Shown: positions 31,035-42,948, numbered from the stretch's first letter. The stretch: 64,000 nt of DNA from Pseudoteredinibacter isoporae (GCF_011602085.1 NZ_JAAONY010000002.1:124001-188000), one strand, 5' to 3'. The notes: generated by a model not told the origin, from the letters alone. Numbers and translations: made by a program.

Positions 31035-31418
31035 TCAGTTATCTTCCCCCTCGCCTTCATCATCAGGCTCTATTTCACACCACAAAGGGTGCTCATTGTC
31101 CTGGGAAAACTGATTTACCTGTGCCGCTTTTGTTTCCGCTATATCTCGAGTATACACGCCACATACCGCACTGCCCTCGGTATGCACCTTCAACATGACG
31201 CGCGTAGCGCTTTCCGGGTCCAAACGGAAAAAGTTGCACAAAACCTCAACCACAAAGTCCATAGGTGTATAGTCGTCATTTAGCATGATGACTTTATACA
31301 TTGGCGGTTTTTTTAACTTTGGCTTAGCCCTTTCAAGAACCGTACCACCATTCCAGTTTAAATCGTCGTCAGAATCACCGCCCGACAACTGGATGTTTTG
31401 GAAAAATTGATTACTCAT
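31035..31418 (-). CDS. clpS: ClpA adaptor protein ClpS
   Basis: A 127-residue N-degron recognition adaptor. After an unstructured N-terminus (about 1-38) comes the core: [20 protein letters not shown] with the NDD-M substrate pocket, [38 protein letters not shown]. These include the conserved pocket and ClpA-binding residues. A strongly acidic tail ([11 protein letters not shown]) follows. It delivers proteins with N-terminal Leu, Phe, Tyr or Trp to ClpA; Aat and Bpt, about 4 kb away, create such ends. Divergent from cspD, as in many gammaproteobacteria. Confidence 0.96.
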   Translation of the reverse strand: MSNQFFQNIQLSGGDSDDDLNWNGGTVLERAKPKLKKPPMYKVIMLNDDYTPMDFVVEVLCNFFRLDPESATRVMLKVHTEGSAVCGVYTRDIAETKAAQVNQFSQDNEHPLWCEIEPDDEGEGEDN

Positions 31419-31502
31419 AATGTTTAAAAGTTTTCTTTAGACGCATTCCAACTAATACTCCTATTGTAACCCATCCTGCGGTTATATCCGACGCCAATTA
31501 TC

Positions 31503-31530
31503 TTGACTTCTTACACTCAATTGTTATAAC
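31503..31530 (+). promoter_or_regulatory. Candidate promoter for cspD
   Basis: TTGACT (31503-31508) and TATAAC (31525-31530) with a 16-nt spacer make a good sigma-70 promoter. The start near 31537 would give a leader of about 150 nt. Confidence 0.6.
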
Positions 31531-31567
31531 TAGGCTTGTGTGAGGAGCGTACTTGTAAAGGACTAAC

Positions 31568-31705
31568 ATGAGGCTTCGTTTAAAGCTCGCTATGAGAATT
31601 AAACGGACAACTTCATACCGAGCCTCCCACCTGACAGGGAACCTCATTCATTTTTATAATAAAACTACAGTTAAGGGAAATATGCCATGTCTACGGGTAC
31701 CGTAA
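31568..31705 (+). CDS. Possible 45-codon leader ORF overlapping the start of cspD
   Basis: An ATG at 31568 preceded by AAGGA with 5-nt spacing opens a frame of 45 codons inside the predicted cspD leader, ending with TAA at 31703-31705, 19 nt inside cspD in another frame. The product would be basic (starting MRLRLKLAMRIKR) and matches nothing I recognise. An open stretch of this length is expected by chance in roughly one of ten random frames, so the good ribosome site and the overlap are the only support. It could couple leader translation to cspD or be noise. Confidence 0.3.
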   Translation: MRLRLKLAMRIKRTTSYRASHLTGNLIHFYNKTTVKGNMPCLRVP

Positions 31706-31941
31706 AATGGTTTAATAACGCCAAGGGTTATGGGTTTATCTTACCGGACGAAGGTTCTGGTGACTTATTTGCACACTATTCAGCCATTGATATGGAAGGA
31801 TACCGCACACTCAAGGCTGGACAAGCAGTGACATTCGACACCGCCAAAGGCGATAAAGGAATGCACGCAATCAATATTCGACTCGCTGAAAGCGGTAAAT
31901 CCAATCAGGACAAATCCGAGCAATCCTTACAGGAAGCCTGA
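31687..31941 (+). CDS. cspD: Cold-shock-domain protein CspD
   Basis: An 84-residue single-stranded nucleic-acid binding protein. The cold shock domain spans 1-68 with RNP1 KGYGFILPD and RNP2 DLFAHYSAI. The sequence SAIDMEGYRTLKAGQ marks the CspD branch, which in E. coli is induced in stationary phase and inhibits replication. The Gln/Ser-rich tail is typical of CspD. Shine-Dalgarno AAGGGA about 8 nt upstream. It is divergent from clpS; CspD is a known target of Lon in E. coli, and location beside clpS/clpA is a conserved gammaproteobacterial arrangement. Confidence 0.94.
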   Translation: MSTGTVKWFNNAKGYGFILPDEGSGDLFAHYSAIDMEGYRTLKAGQAVTFDTAKGDKGMHAINIRLAESGKSNQDKSEQSLQEA

Positions 31942-31978
31942 TTGAAATCACACTGCACCAGTAGTTAGCACCCCGCTC

Positions 31979-32016
31979 TGCTTATTTGCGGAATCAACAC
32001 TCTCTGCAAATAAGCA
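31979..32016 (+). promoter_or_regulatory. 11-bp inverted repeat in the cspD 3' region
   Basis: TGCTTATTTGC (31979-31989) and GCAAATAAGCA (32006-32016) are perfect complements with a 16-nt loop, 38 nt after the cspD stop. No T-tract follows, so this is not a classical terminator; it may stabilise the 3' end of the mRNA. A standard terminator lies further on. Confidence 0.5.
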
Positions 32017-32113
32017 TCACTTCTTAATGACAGCCGACAACTTTGTACACAAACAACTGTTTATCTGGCTGCAATTTCAATGAATCACTCAACATTTTAA
32101 ACACATAAAAAAA

Positions 32114-32134
32114 GGGGCTTAATGCCCCTTTTTT
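32114..32134. terminator. Bidirectional terminator between cspD and icd
   Basis: GGGGC / GCCCC with loop TTAAT, a T-run after and an A-run before; it can end both the cspD (+) and icd (-) transcripts. Confidence 0.88.
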
Positions 32135-32192
32135 ACGCTCGCAAATGGCACCGACAAAAAACGTCAGCGCATAGCTCACATTCAGCGCACTA

Positions 32193-34469
<2,277 letters not shown>

Positions 34470-34611
34470 CTAGCTTGCTTGGCAAGCCCATCTGCGGACG
34501 GACATTGAATATTGCTTTATGGGTGAGCGATTTAGCGGGCGCGATAATAACACCGGACAGCGCTCAGGTATAGGTGGTAAAATTACAACAATAGTCGAAA
34601 TAAGCAATTCC

Positions 34612-35265
34612 ATGGCCCAAATCATTCTATTTAACAAGCCTTTTAACGTATTAAGCCAATTCACCGACCAAGAGCAGCGAGCCACCCTAATGGACCACCT
34701 TGCTGCATTTAAGGGTTTTTACCCGGCTGGTCGCCTGGATAGAGATTCTGAAGGCTTATTGCTACTCACTGATGACGGCAGGCTACAACACCGCATCAGC
34801 CACCCTGAACAGAAGCTTGAAAAGACCTATTGGGTGCAGGTCGAAGGTGAAGTTGAAGAGGAAGCCCTGCAAGCGCTGCGCAATGGCCTTGAGCTTAAGG
34901 ATGGCCCGACACGGCCAGCCAAAGCCAGGCATATGGACCCACCAGCTAATCTCTGGCCCAGAACGCCCCCCATTCGAGAGCGCAAAAACCAAGCAACCCA
35001 ATGGTTGGAAATCCGTATCGGCGAAGGCCGCAATCGACAGGTAAGGCGCATGACGGCGGCAGTTGGCCACCCGACTCTTCGCCTGATACGGGCCGCCATC
35101 GGGCATTGGCAACTGGGCGACCTCTCTCCCGGAGAGCATCACCTGGAAACGGTTCATCTGCCGGACAAGCACCATAAAAGCCGCAATACGAATCCTACAA
35201 ATCGCGGTAGTAAGCACACAAAACGTCGACCACGCACTCACACCCGTACCGACAGGAAACGTTAG
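34612..35265 (+). CDS. rluE: 23S rRNA pseudouridine synthase RluE
   Basis: A 217-residue RsuA-family pseudouridine synthase; RluE modifies U2457 of 23S rRNA. The catalytic motif is GFYPAGRLDRDSEGLLLLTD with the nucleophilic Asp in GRLDRD. It lacks an S4 domain, as RluE does. IRIGEGRNRQVRRMTAAVGH is the second signature. The C-terminus is extended by about 40 basic residues. The frame opens at 34519, but ATG 34612 gives the proper MAQIILFNKPFNVLSQF start. The next gene (nudJ) follows after 109 bp; rluE-nudJ-mnmA-hflD-purB order is conserved in gammaproteobacteria. Confidence 0.93.
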   Translation: MAQIILFNKPFNVLSQFTDQEQRATLMDHLAAFKGFYPAGRLDRDSEGLLLLTDDGRLQHRISHPEQKLEKTYWVQVEGEVEEEALQALRNGLELKDGPTRPAKARHMDPPANLWPRTPPIRERKNQATQWLEIRIGEGRNRQVRRMTAAVGHPTLRLIRAAIGHWQLGDLSPGEHHLETVHLPDKHHKSRNTNPTNRGSKHTKRRPRTHTRTDRKR

Positions 35266-35374
35266 AATAGCGGGACGGCCTGATAAAGCAGCCTACAAAA
35301 CACACAGACAAAGCCGCCATTTGTTAAAAAACTACAAAATCATTCTGACGACAGATACCGTTAGGCCATAGATC

Positions 35375-35845
35375 ATGAATCAAGAAGCCTCCTCCCCATA
35401 CACACCTCACTGTACCGTTGCCACTGTAGTGGAACGTCAGCAACGCTATCTACTGGTTCTGGAGGAGCGCAATGGCCGCCTGCTCTACAACCAACCGGCC
35501 GGTCATTTGGAGGCTGGAGAATCCCTAATTGAAGCCGCTGCCCGGGAAACGCTTGAAGAAACCGCCTGGAATGTGCAAATTCGAGCGTATCTCGGGGTCA
35601 GCCTGTACCGCGCTCCAGCGAACGGAGTAACGTATGTACGCCACAGCTTCAGCGGGCGGGCAATGGGATTTGAACCCGAGCGAGCTCTTGATTCAGGCAT
35701 TGTGGAAGCCGTCTGGCTCGATATTACCGAAATCGAAGCACTCCGGGATCACCTTGCCAGCCCTCTGGTCTATCAGGATATTCTTCGCTACAGACAAGAT
35801 AAGCTCTATCCACTGGAAATGGCCGACACCTATATCGCACCCTAG
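35375..35845 (+). CDS. nudJ: Nudix phosphatase NudJ
   Basis: A 156-residue Nudix hydrolase, named from context and similarity to E. coli NudJ (YmfB), which hydrolyses thiamine pyrimidine pyrophosphate, nucleoside tri/diphosphates and related compounds. The Nudix box is complete: GHLEAGESLIEAAARETLEE followed by TAW. Flanks: HCTVATVVERQQRYLLVLEE and LLYNQPAGHLE. It lies between rluE and mnmA as in E. coli. A TAGAAT at 35263-35268 could be its -10, but I found no good -35. Confidence 0.9.
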   Translation: MNQEASSPYTPHCTVATVVERQQRYLLVLEERNGRLLYNQPAGHLEAGESLIEAAARETLEETAWNVQIRAYLGVSLYRAPANGVTYVRHSFSGRAMGFEPERALDSGIVEAVWLDITEIEALRDHLASPLVYQDILRYRQDKLYPLEMADTYIAP

Positions 35846-35903
35846 ACCATTCTTTGCCCTCTTTCATGCCTCTGTAAAGGCTTGTAAGCGAAGAGCTCGC
35901 TCG

Positions 35904-35933
35904 TTGGACAGCCATACCCCACAGCAGTAGAAT
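35904..35933 (+). promoter_or_regulatory. Candidate promoter for mnmA-hflD
   Basis: TTGGAC (35904-35909) and TAGAAT (35928-35933) with an 18-nt spacer, placing the transcription start about 25 nt before the mnmA ATG. Confidence 0.55.
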
Positions 35934-35965
35934 GCGCCCCCCATTTGATTTAACGTACAAACATC

Positions 35966-37123
35966 ATGAGCCCCAGCAGCAAGCCCATTTCAGAAACCAA
36001 GGTCATTGTCGGTATGTCCGGCGGTGTCGACTCTTCCGTCTCCGCCCTCCTGCTCCTCCAGGCAGGCTATCAGGTGGAAGGGCTGTTTATGAAAAATTGG
36101 GACGAAGACGACGGCAGCGAATACTGCACCGCCAAGGACGACTTGGCCGATGCCGAATCTGTCTGCGCCAAGCTCGGCATTAAATTGCACAGCGCCAACT
36201 TTGCTGCCGAGTACTGGGACAATGTCTTTGAGCACTTCCTGGAGGAATACAAAGCCGGCCGCACCCCAAACCCGGATATCCTTTGTAATCGCGAAATCAA
36301 GTTCAAGGTCTTTCTGGATTACGCCGAATTGCTGGGCGCAGACTACATCGCAACCGGTCATTACGTTCGCCGCCTGGATGAAGGTGGTCGTACTTATCTC
36401 GCCAAGGGCCTGGATAACAACAAAGACCAAAGCTACTTTTTGCACGCCGTAAGCGAAGCCGAATTTGCAAAATCCCTCTTCCCTGTCGGCGAACTGGAAA
36501 AACCTGAAGTTCGCGTCCTGGCTGAAGAGCACGGATTGATCACCCACAACAAGAAAGACAGCACCGGAATCTGTTTTATTGGTGAACGCCGTTTTAAGGA
36601 TTTCCTCGCGCAGTATTTACCGGCACAACCCGGCGTAATCGAAGATCTCGACGGCAACGCACTTGGCCAGCACAGCGGCCTGATGTACCACACGATTGGC
36701 CAACGCCAAGGCCTGGGCATCGGCGGCGTTAAAGGTCAGGCTGAAGCTCCCTGGTATGTGGTCGATAAAGATCTGGAGCGCAATGTTCTGCTGGTCGCCC
36801 AAGGCAGCGATCACCCTCGCCTGTACAAGCAATCCCTGAGCGCCAGTCAAAGTCACTGGATTGGTAACAACCCTTGCGCCCATGGCAATGTATTCCATGG
36901 TCACTCCAAGATTCGCTACCGTCAGGCTGATCAGGAATGCTGGGTTCGCGAAAGCGCTGACGGCGGGCTGGAAATCAACTTTGCGGAACCCCAGCGTGCA
37001 GTCACCCCGGGGCAATCCATAGTCTTCTATAAAGAAGACATCTGCCTGGGCGGCGCGGTTATTGACCAGGCCCAGGATGAACTCATTGAGGAATTGGCTG
37101 CGCAGGTCACTGAAGCAAGCTAA
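35966..37123 (+). CDS. mnmA: tRNA 2-thiouridylase MnmA
   Basis: A 385-residue PP-loop enzyme that thiolates U34 of tRNA-Lys, Glu and Gln, receiving sulphur through TusE or a similar relay. Motifs: [16 protein letters not shown] (ATP pyrophosphatase loop), [26 protein letters not shown] with the catalytic Cys, [19 protein letters not shown] and the second catalytic Cys in [16 protein letters not shown]. The length is normal. hflD begins 5 bp after its stop, so they form a tight pair. Confidence 0.97.
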   Translation: MSPSSKPISETKVIVGMSGGVDSSVSALLLLQAGYQVEGLFMKNWDEDDGSEYCTAKDDLADAESVCAKLGIKLHSANFAAEYWDNVFEHFLEEYKAGRTPNPDILCNREIKFKVFLDYAELLGADYIATGHYVRRLDEGGRTYLAKGLDNNKDQSYFLHAVSEAEFAKSLFPVGELEKPEVRVLAEEHGLITHNKKDSTGICFIGERRFKDFLAQYLPAQPGVIEDLDGNALGQHSGLMYHTIGQRQGLGIGGVKGQAEAPWYVVDKDLERNVLLVAQGSDHPRLYKQSLSASQSHWIGNNPCAHGNVFHGHSKIRYRQADQECWVRESADGGLEINFAEPQRAVTPGQSIVFYKEDICLGGAVIDQAQDELIEELAAQVTEAS

Positions 37124-37128
37124 AGCAT

Positions 37129-37758
37129 ATGGCAAAGAATTGGCAAGATATCAGCCTCGCCCTGGCTGGCGTATTTCAAAGCACCGCCCTGGTCGACCAG
37201 ATTGCTCGCACCGGTTACCTGCCGACCGAGCCCTACCAGTGCGCTATCCAAAGCCTGTTTGAACAGAACCCTTCCGACACCCAATCCGTATACGGCGGTG
37301 CCCACGGTGTGGACATGGGGCTCAGAATTATGGCACAACTGCTGGATAACAAAGTCGATCGCGAACACCCGAATACCATGCGTTATGTCATGGGCATTTT
37401 GCACCTGCAAAAAAAACTCAGCAAAGACGCCGAGCTGCTGGCTTTTATAGGAGAACGACTGAGTCAGGCCAAGCGCCAGGCTGATCATTTCGACAACATC
37501 AGCCACGACAGTGTGATTGCCAATCTCGCCGGCATCTACAGCGAAAGCCTCAGCCACTACAAATTCCGCATTCAGGTGATGGGCGACGCAGCGTATTTAC
37601 AGCAACAACGTGTCGCTGAACAGGTTCGAGCCCTACTGCTGGCCTCTGTGCGTAGCGCGACCCTCTGGCGCCAGGTTGGGGGCAGCCGGCTCGACATCCT
37701 GTTCCACCGCAAGCGACTGTTGAAAGCGGCGCACCTGTGGTTGAATGACATTAACTAA
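37129..37758 (+). CDS. hflD: High-frequency lysogenisation protein HflD
   Basis: A 209-residue, mostly helical protein of the HflD family; in E. coli it is peripherally membrane-associated and lowers lambda CII activity, with no settled core function. Recognisable parts: LALAGVFQSTALVDQIARTG, QSLFEQNPSDTQSVYGG, RYVMGILHLQKKLSK and the C-terminal ASVRSATLWRQVGGSRLDIL. Five bp separate it from mnmA, the invariant partner order mnmA-hflD-purB in gammaproteobacteria. Start at ATG 37129. Confidence 0.94.
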   Translation: MAKNWQDISLALAGVFQSTALVDQIARTGYLPTEPYQCAIQSLFEQNPSDTQSVYGGAHGVDMGLRIMAQLLDNKVDREHPNTMRYVMGILHLQKKLSKDAELLAFIGERLSQAKRQADHFDNISHDSVIANLAGIYSESLSHYKFRIQVMGDAAYLQQQRVAEQVRALLLASVRSATLWRQVGGSRLDILFHRKRLLKAAHLWLNDIN

Positions 37759-37831
37759 GCGCCGCCCCCTTCAACTCGCCCCACCACTCCACCTTCCACA
37801 TATCTCCTATATGAGCTTTATGACGGAGGCA

Positions 37832-37860
37832 TTAAACTGAGAGCGTATTTCAGGTAGAAT
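37832..37860 (+). promoter_or_regulatory. Candidate promoter for purB
   Basis: TTAAAC (37832-37837) and TAGAAT (37855-37860) with 17-nt spacing in the 166-bp hflD-purB gap; the -35 is weak. Confidence 0.4.
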
Positions 37861-37915
37861 GCCGCCCCTTGAAACCATGGGCCCCGGCCCATCACTATTG
37901 CCAGACAAACTGTGA

Positions 37916-39289
<1,374 letters not shown>

Positions 39290-39325
39290 CAACCAACCGC
39301 CACTCTTTAGGCAACACAGGTAAGC

Positions 39326-40471
39326 ATGGGTAAGGTACTCACACAACTTGGCGACATTTCAGTAGAACAGTTTTTAGCAGAATACTGGCAACAAAAACCC
39401 CTACTGATTCGCCAGGCCTTACCCGGTTTTGAATCCCCCTTAAGCCCCGATGAACTCGCCGGACTGAGCCTGGAAGACGATGTGGAATCCAGAATCATTC
39501 TGGAAAACCATCAAGGCGCCCCCTGGCAACTGCGCAAAGGACCGTTCGACGACAAGGCTTATCAAGAGCTGCCGGAAACCAATTGGACGCTATTAGTTCA
39601 GGCGCTGGACTTATTTGTTCCTGAACTCAAAGAGCTGCGCGAACAATTTCAGTTCCTTCCCGATTGGCGTCTGGACGACATCATGGCAAGCTTTGCTGTT
39701 GACGGCGGCAGCGTTGGCCCACACTACGATCATTACGACGTATTTCTTTTGCAGGGCCTGGGCAAACGCCACTGGCAAGTTGGACAGAGCTGCCATGAAG
39801 ATTCCAAACGACTCGATGGCACTCCCTTAAATATCCTGCAAGAGTTTCAGTGCCTGGAAAGTTATATACTGGAACCTGGAGATATCTTGTATCTCCCACC
39901 TAAAGTTGCACACTGGGGTATTGCACAGGGCGATTGCATCACGTATTCCGTTGGTTTTCGCGCGCCCAGTCAGGGGCAATTGCTTGAGGAACATTTTCAG
40001 TCGCTGGCGGAAAATTTCAGTGAATTTCAGCGCTATGAAGACCCAAACATTGCTCAACGAGCGCACAGCCACGAACTCCTGCCGGAAGATGTTGAACGAG
40101 TTCGAAAGATTCTTGAAGCTCAGTTGAAACGTTCGGACAGTGCCATCATTGATTGGCTGGGACGCTTGCTCAGCGAAGCCAAATATCCCGACAGTTTCGA
40201 ACAGGCTGAAAACACGAGCATCATTCCTCAGCAACTGTTCAAAGCCAGTGATGCCCGCTGCCTGTTTTTTCGCAAAGATCATCAACAGGCGCAATTGTTT
40301 ATCAATGGCGAATTACGAGAGTGCCCTCTTGCACTGGCCATCGAGATTTGCGAGTCTGAGTGTATTGACAGCGAACAGATAGCTACGCAGTTTGAACACA
40401 CCGAAAGCGGTGTTGAGTTTTTGCAGTGGCTGATGCGTTGCGGCGCCTTCTTTGAAGACGATGAAGAATAA
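39326..40471 (+). CDS. roxA: Ribosomal protein uL16 arginine 3-hydroxylase (YcfD/RoxA)
   Basis: A 381-residue JmjC-type cupin oxygenase using Fe(II), 2-oxoglutarate and O2 to hydroxylate an Arg of ribosomal protein uL16. Seen: EYWQQKPLLIRQALPGFESP, DDIMASFAVDGGSVGPHYDH with the HxD iron ligands, YDVFLLQGLGKRHWQVG, and ILYLPPKVAHWGIAQGD with the distal His. The C-terminal half is the dimerisation and winged-helix part. purB-roxA adjacency supports the assignment. Hydroxylation affects ribosome function and growth in E. coli; effects here are unknown. Confidence 0.92.
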   Translation: MGKVLTQLGDISVEQFLAEYWQQKPLLIRQALPGFESPLSPDELAGLSLEDDVESRIILENHQGAPWQLRKGPFDDKAYQELPETNWTLLVQALDLFVPELKELREQFQFLPDWRLDDIMASFAVDGGSVGPHYDHYDVFLLQGLGKRHWQVGQSCHEDSKRLDGTPLNILQEFQCLESYILEPGDILYLPPKVAHWGIAQGDCITYSVGFRAPSQGQLLEEHFQSLAENFSEFQRYEDPNIAQRAHSHELLPEDVERVRKILEAQLKRSDSAIIDWLGRLLSEAKYPDSFEQAENTSIIPQQLFKASDARCLFFRKDHQQAQLFINGELRECPLALAIEICESECIDSEQIATQFEHTESGVEFLQWLMRCGAFFEDDEE

Positions 40472-40492
40472 CCAACTAGTGACGGTGATGTA

Positions 40493-40918
40493 ATGGCGGT
40501 AACCATTTCCAAAGTAGACTGGCAGGACGCCGAGGAACAACTGATGGCCATTCGCCGTGAAGTGTTTATCGAAGAACAAGGCGTTCCCGAAGACGAAGAA
40601 ATTGACCCGAAAGATCCCCAGTGCACACACTTTCTGGCGACCGATGAAAACGGAAAGCCCGTCGGTACTTCGCGCTTGCTGCCCGGCGGACAAATCGGCC
40701 GCATGGCGGTACTGTCATCACAGCGCGGAACCGGACTTGGGGGTGAGCTGTTAATGGTGGCGGTGAATTACGCTTTGGAACAAAACTATAGCGATATTTT
40801 TCTGCATGCTCAGACACAGGCAATTGGATTTTATCAACGCTATGGGTTTGAAGCCGAAGGCCCGGAGTTTATGGATGCCGGCATCCCTCATCGCAATATG
40901 ATTTTCAACAAAGGCTAA
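40493..40918 (+). CDS. GNAT-family N-acetyltransferase
   Basis: A 141-residue GNAT of the ElaA/YjcF-like group. The acetyl-CoA binding motif A is IGRMAVLSSQRGTGLGGELL; motif B includes YSDIFLHAQTQAIGFYQRYG. The N-terminal IRREVFIEEQGVPEDEEID is typical of this subgroup. It starts 21 bp after roxA and likely shares its transcript. The substrate is unknown and could be a small amine or a protein N-terminus. Confidence 0.88.
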   Translation: MAVTISKVDWQDAEEQLMAIRREVFIEEQGVPEDEEIDPKDPQCTHFLATDENGKPVGTSRLLPGGQIGRMAVLSSQRGTGLGGELLMVAVNYALEQNYSDIFLHAQTQAIGFYQRYGFEAEGPEFMDAGIPHRNMIFNKG

Positions 40919-40938
40919 TTACAGCGTCGCTGGACACC

Positions 40939-41646
40939 CTAAATGAGCTGGTCGATGATCGCTCCCGCCTGCTCATTCTTTTCTTTCTGCAAGGTAATTT
41001 GAACCTGCTGCAACGTTTGCTGTTTACTTTTCTCACTCACGGCTTGAGCATAATCGGTGTCCGACAAGCGACTTTTCGCCGCCGATAAATTAATGCTGCT
41101 CACTTCGTAATTATTGATACGCACTTCCAAGCCATTACTCTCTGCGCCAAGCTCTGAAGCGCGCTCCAGCAAACGTCCCTGTAAATCATCCAACGTGGCA
41201 AGATTATCTTCCACCGAACCTGGCAAATTAAATGAAGACAAATAGGACTCTGCTTCAGCGTCGGTGCCAAACCCTTGGGCCGCGAGATCATTGACCGTTT
41301 CAACAATATAATCCGCTTCGGGTTGCAAGGCATTTGACTCACTGGTGCCGTTACCGGCTTGCAATACCAGCTCGCGAGCACGGGCAACGCCGTCCAACGC
41401 ACCTTTTAAGTAGCCTTCGGAAATTTGATTTAATCCAAGCTGATCTCCTAAGTTTCGACTCAGCACCGCATTGGCGCGTAGTTGAGAATCAAAACGTGTG
41501 TCCTGAGCCAGGCCGGCTGCATCATCGGCTGCGGAATTGATGCGACTGCCACTGCTGAGCTGACGAAAACTGTCCTCAATGGCGCGATTCGTATTATTGA
41601 AGCTAGGAGGAAAACCACCAAAATCGTTAATACCCGGCATAGCCAA
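40939..41646 (-). CDS. Short flagellin-like protein (D0/D1 domains only)
   Basis: A 235-residue protein with the flagellin N-terminal region (RQLSSGSRINSAADDAAGLA, about 28-47; LGLNQISEGYLKGALDGVAR) and C-terminal region (YEVSSINLSAAKSRLSDTDY, AVSEKSKQQTLQQVQITL). The exposed D2/D3 part is absent and a short spacer with LAAQGFGTDAEAESYL replaces it. The first about 20 residues are Pro/Gly/Phe-rich and unlike the usual MAxxINTN start, and the C-terminus ends in IIDQLI rather than the usual aliphatic coil. No other flagellar gene is near and I see no sigma-28 promoter. It could be a minor filament or hook-junction protein, an alternative flagellin, or a decayed copy; the intact frame argues against decay. 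Confidence 0.8.
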   Translation of the reverse strand: MAMPGINDFGGFPPSFNNTNRAIEDSFRQLSSGSRINSAADDAAGLAQDTRFDSQLRANAVLSRNLGDQLGLNQISEGYLKGALDGVARARELVLQAGNGTSESNALQPEADYIVETVNDLAAQGFGTDAEAESYLSSFNLPGSVEDNLATLDDLQGRLLERASELGAESNGLEVRINNYEVSSINLSAAKSRLSDTDYAQAVSEKSKQQTLQQVQITLQKEKNEQAGAIIDQLI

Positions 41647-42009
41647 ACCCTCAGGATTGCATACTCAAAACATCAGAAACTTGTAAAAATGACCCACAAA
41701 GTATGCTCTGGAAAAACATCAAACTCCCGACCTGGAGGACAAGTGGCGAGTATCCGATGAAGAATTCGATCAATGGCGCTAAAGCTTCACAACCTCCGTC
41801 GACGTATTGACGCCAGACCCACCCATGAAAACCCAAGCCGGTAAACGTCAGATATTCGTCGACTCATTCAATCACCGATAACATCGTTACAAGCCCTGCC
41901 CCATTTTTACCCTTGCCGTCTTTAATTACGCAGCCCTCTCAAGTTGGCATGCAATCCGCTATGATTACCATGAACACACATTCGATAAGCTTTGAGCGGA
42001 GTTGAAACG
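41647..42009. other. 363-bp gap; possible short gene remnant
   Basis: The gap lies between the divergent mini-flagellin and the secreted protein. On the plus strand about 41680-41779 a frame without a start reads YALEKHQTPDLEDKWRVSDE and ends FDQWR-stop, a protein-like composition resembling the end of a small helix-turn-helix protein. There are only 29 codons between stops and no start, so it may be a gene remnant or chance. No convincing promoter was placed. Confidence 0.25.
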
Positions 42010-42861
42010 ATGCCAGGTAACAAACGATTGTTGAGTACCGCGCTCTACACACTGTTGTTTTTCGCGCTGGTCACCTCAACCCCCGCACAAAGCTTTAACT
42101 GCCAATACCAGCTTCAAAACTGGAGCGATGCCGAAGCCCTTAAAGCCTTGAATCAATGGCCCCGAAACAGCAAAAACTTTATTTTGGTTCAAGCTGGCCA
42201 GGTCAGTGCCACTCTGGACCGAGCAGAATGCTCACGACTGATCAGCTGGTTACGTCGTAGCGAAGCGGCCAGTTCAGCTTTCCAGCTCACCCTGTACTTT
42301 GGCAAACACCCCGGAAAAATCATTTCGGAGCCAACAACCGAGCAGAACAATGTCACCCACTACAGCACCGACAGCAATCGCCCGAACTCCAGCAAAGCCC
42401 GCAAGTATCTCCTGACCATCGGCGAAGAAACCCGAATCAGCCAGGATTTATGGGAAGGCAAACAAGACACCCACGGCCTGAGTTCAGCTGAGCTCTTCCT
42501 TACCGGAGACAAATCACCGACGCACACACACGCCTTAAGCAAAAAACCACCCAGAAAGCCATTCCCCGCTTGGCTCAAGGTGAAGCCTGACAGCGACAGC
42601 AAGCGCCTTTTTTCATTTACGGTACTGCAGCAAAACAAGGCGCAGCTCAAAATAAAGGTTCGCCAATGGCAATTTGACCCAACTCAACAGCGCTGGCTGG
42701 AGCAACGGCAACAAGTCAGCCAACTGGCACTTTCCAGCTGGCACAGTCTGGATAAGGTCTTTGAATCCGGGAACACCAAAACAGCAGCCCATACCAATCA
42801 ATATTCAACGCAAAAACGAGCCCCTTTGGGGCGTTATTATTTTCATATTGATAAACCTTGA
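42010..42861 (+). CDS. Secreted protein of unknown function
   Basis: A 283-residue protein I do not recognise. Residues 1-28 form a signal peptide (RLLSTALYTLLFFALVTSTP then AQS), so it should be periplasmic or secreted; the first Cys (CQYQL) is a few residues beyond the cleavage site and no lipobox is apparent. The rest is rich in Ser, Gln, Lys and Trp; about 100-180 looks disordered, with HTHALSKKPPRKPFPAWLKV, and the C-terminal part (about 190-283, FSFTVLQQNKAQLKIKVRQW; GRYYFHIDKP) looks like a beta-rich domain ending in a short hydrophobic strand. ATG 42010 has GGAG 8 nt upstream; an earlier in-frame TTG at 41992 lacks one. The ending resembles periplasmic stalk or CsiV-like proteins, but I cannot assign it. 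Confidence 0.75.
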   Translation: MPGNKRLLSTALYTLLFFALVTSTPAQSFNCQYQLQNWSDAEALKALNQWPRNSKNFILVQAGQVSATLDRAECSRLISWLRRSEAASSAFQLTLYFGKHPGKIISEPTTEQNNVTHYSTDSNRPNSSKARKYLLTIGEETRISQDLWEGKQDTHGLSSAELFLTGDKSPTHTHALSKKPPRKPFPAWLKVKPDSDSKRLFSFTVLQQNKAQLKIKVRQWQFDPTQQRWLEQRQQVSQLALSSWHSLDKVFESGNTKTAAHTNQYSTQKRAPLGRYYFHIDKP

Positions 42862-42913
42862 GCCTTCACAGGAAAAAATACCCCAATTGAGTTGATCAAA
42901 AGAGATATTTTCC

Positions 42914-42942
42914 TTGGTTGCTTATGACAAAGCGCGTATAAT
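42914..42942 (+). promoter_or_regulatory. Promoter for the DEAD-box helicase gene
   Basis: TTGGTT (42914-42919), 17-nt spacer, consensus TATAAT (42937-42942). Transcription from about 42949 gives a leader of roughly 254 nt before the ATG. Confidence 0.75.
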
Positions 42943-42948
42943 TTCGCC

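Noticed and set aside
41651-41836. 61-codon minus-strand ORF in the gap by the mini-flagellin
   Set aside because: No ribosome site or recognisable composition; it overlaps the control region of the mini-flagellin.
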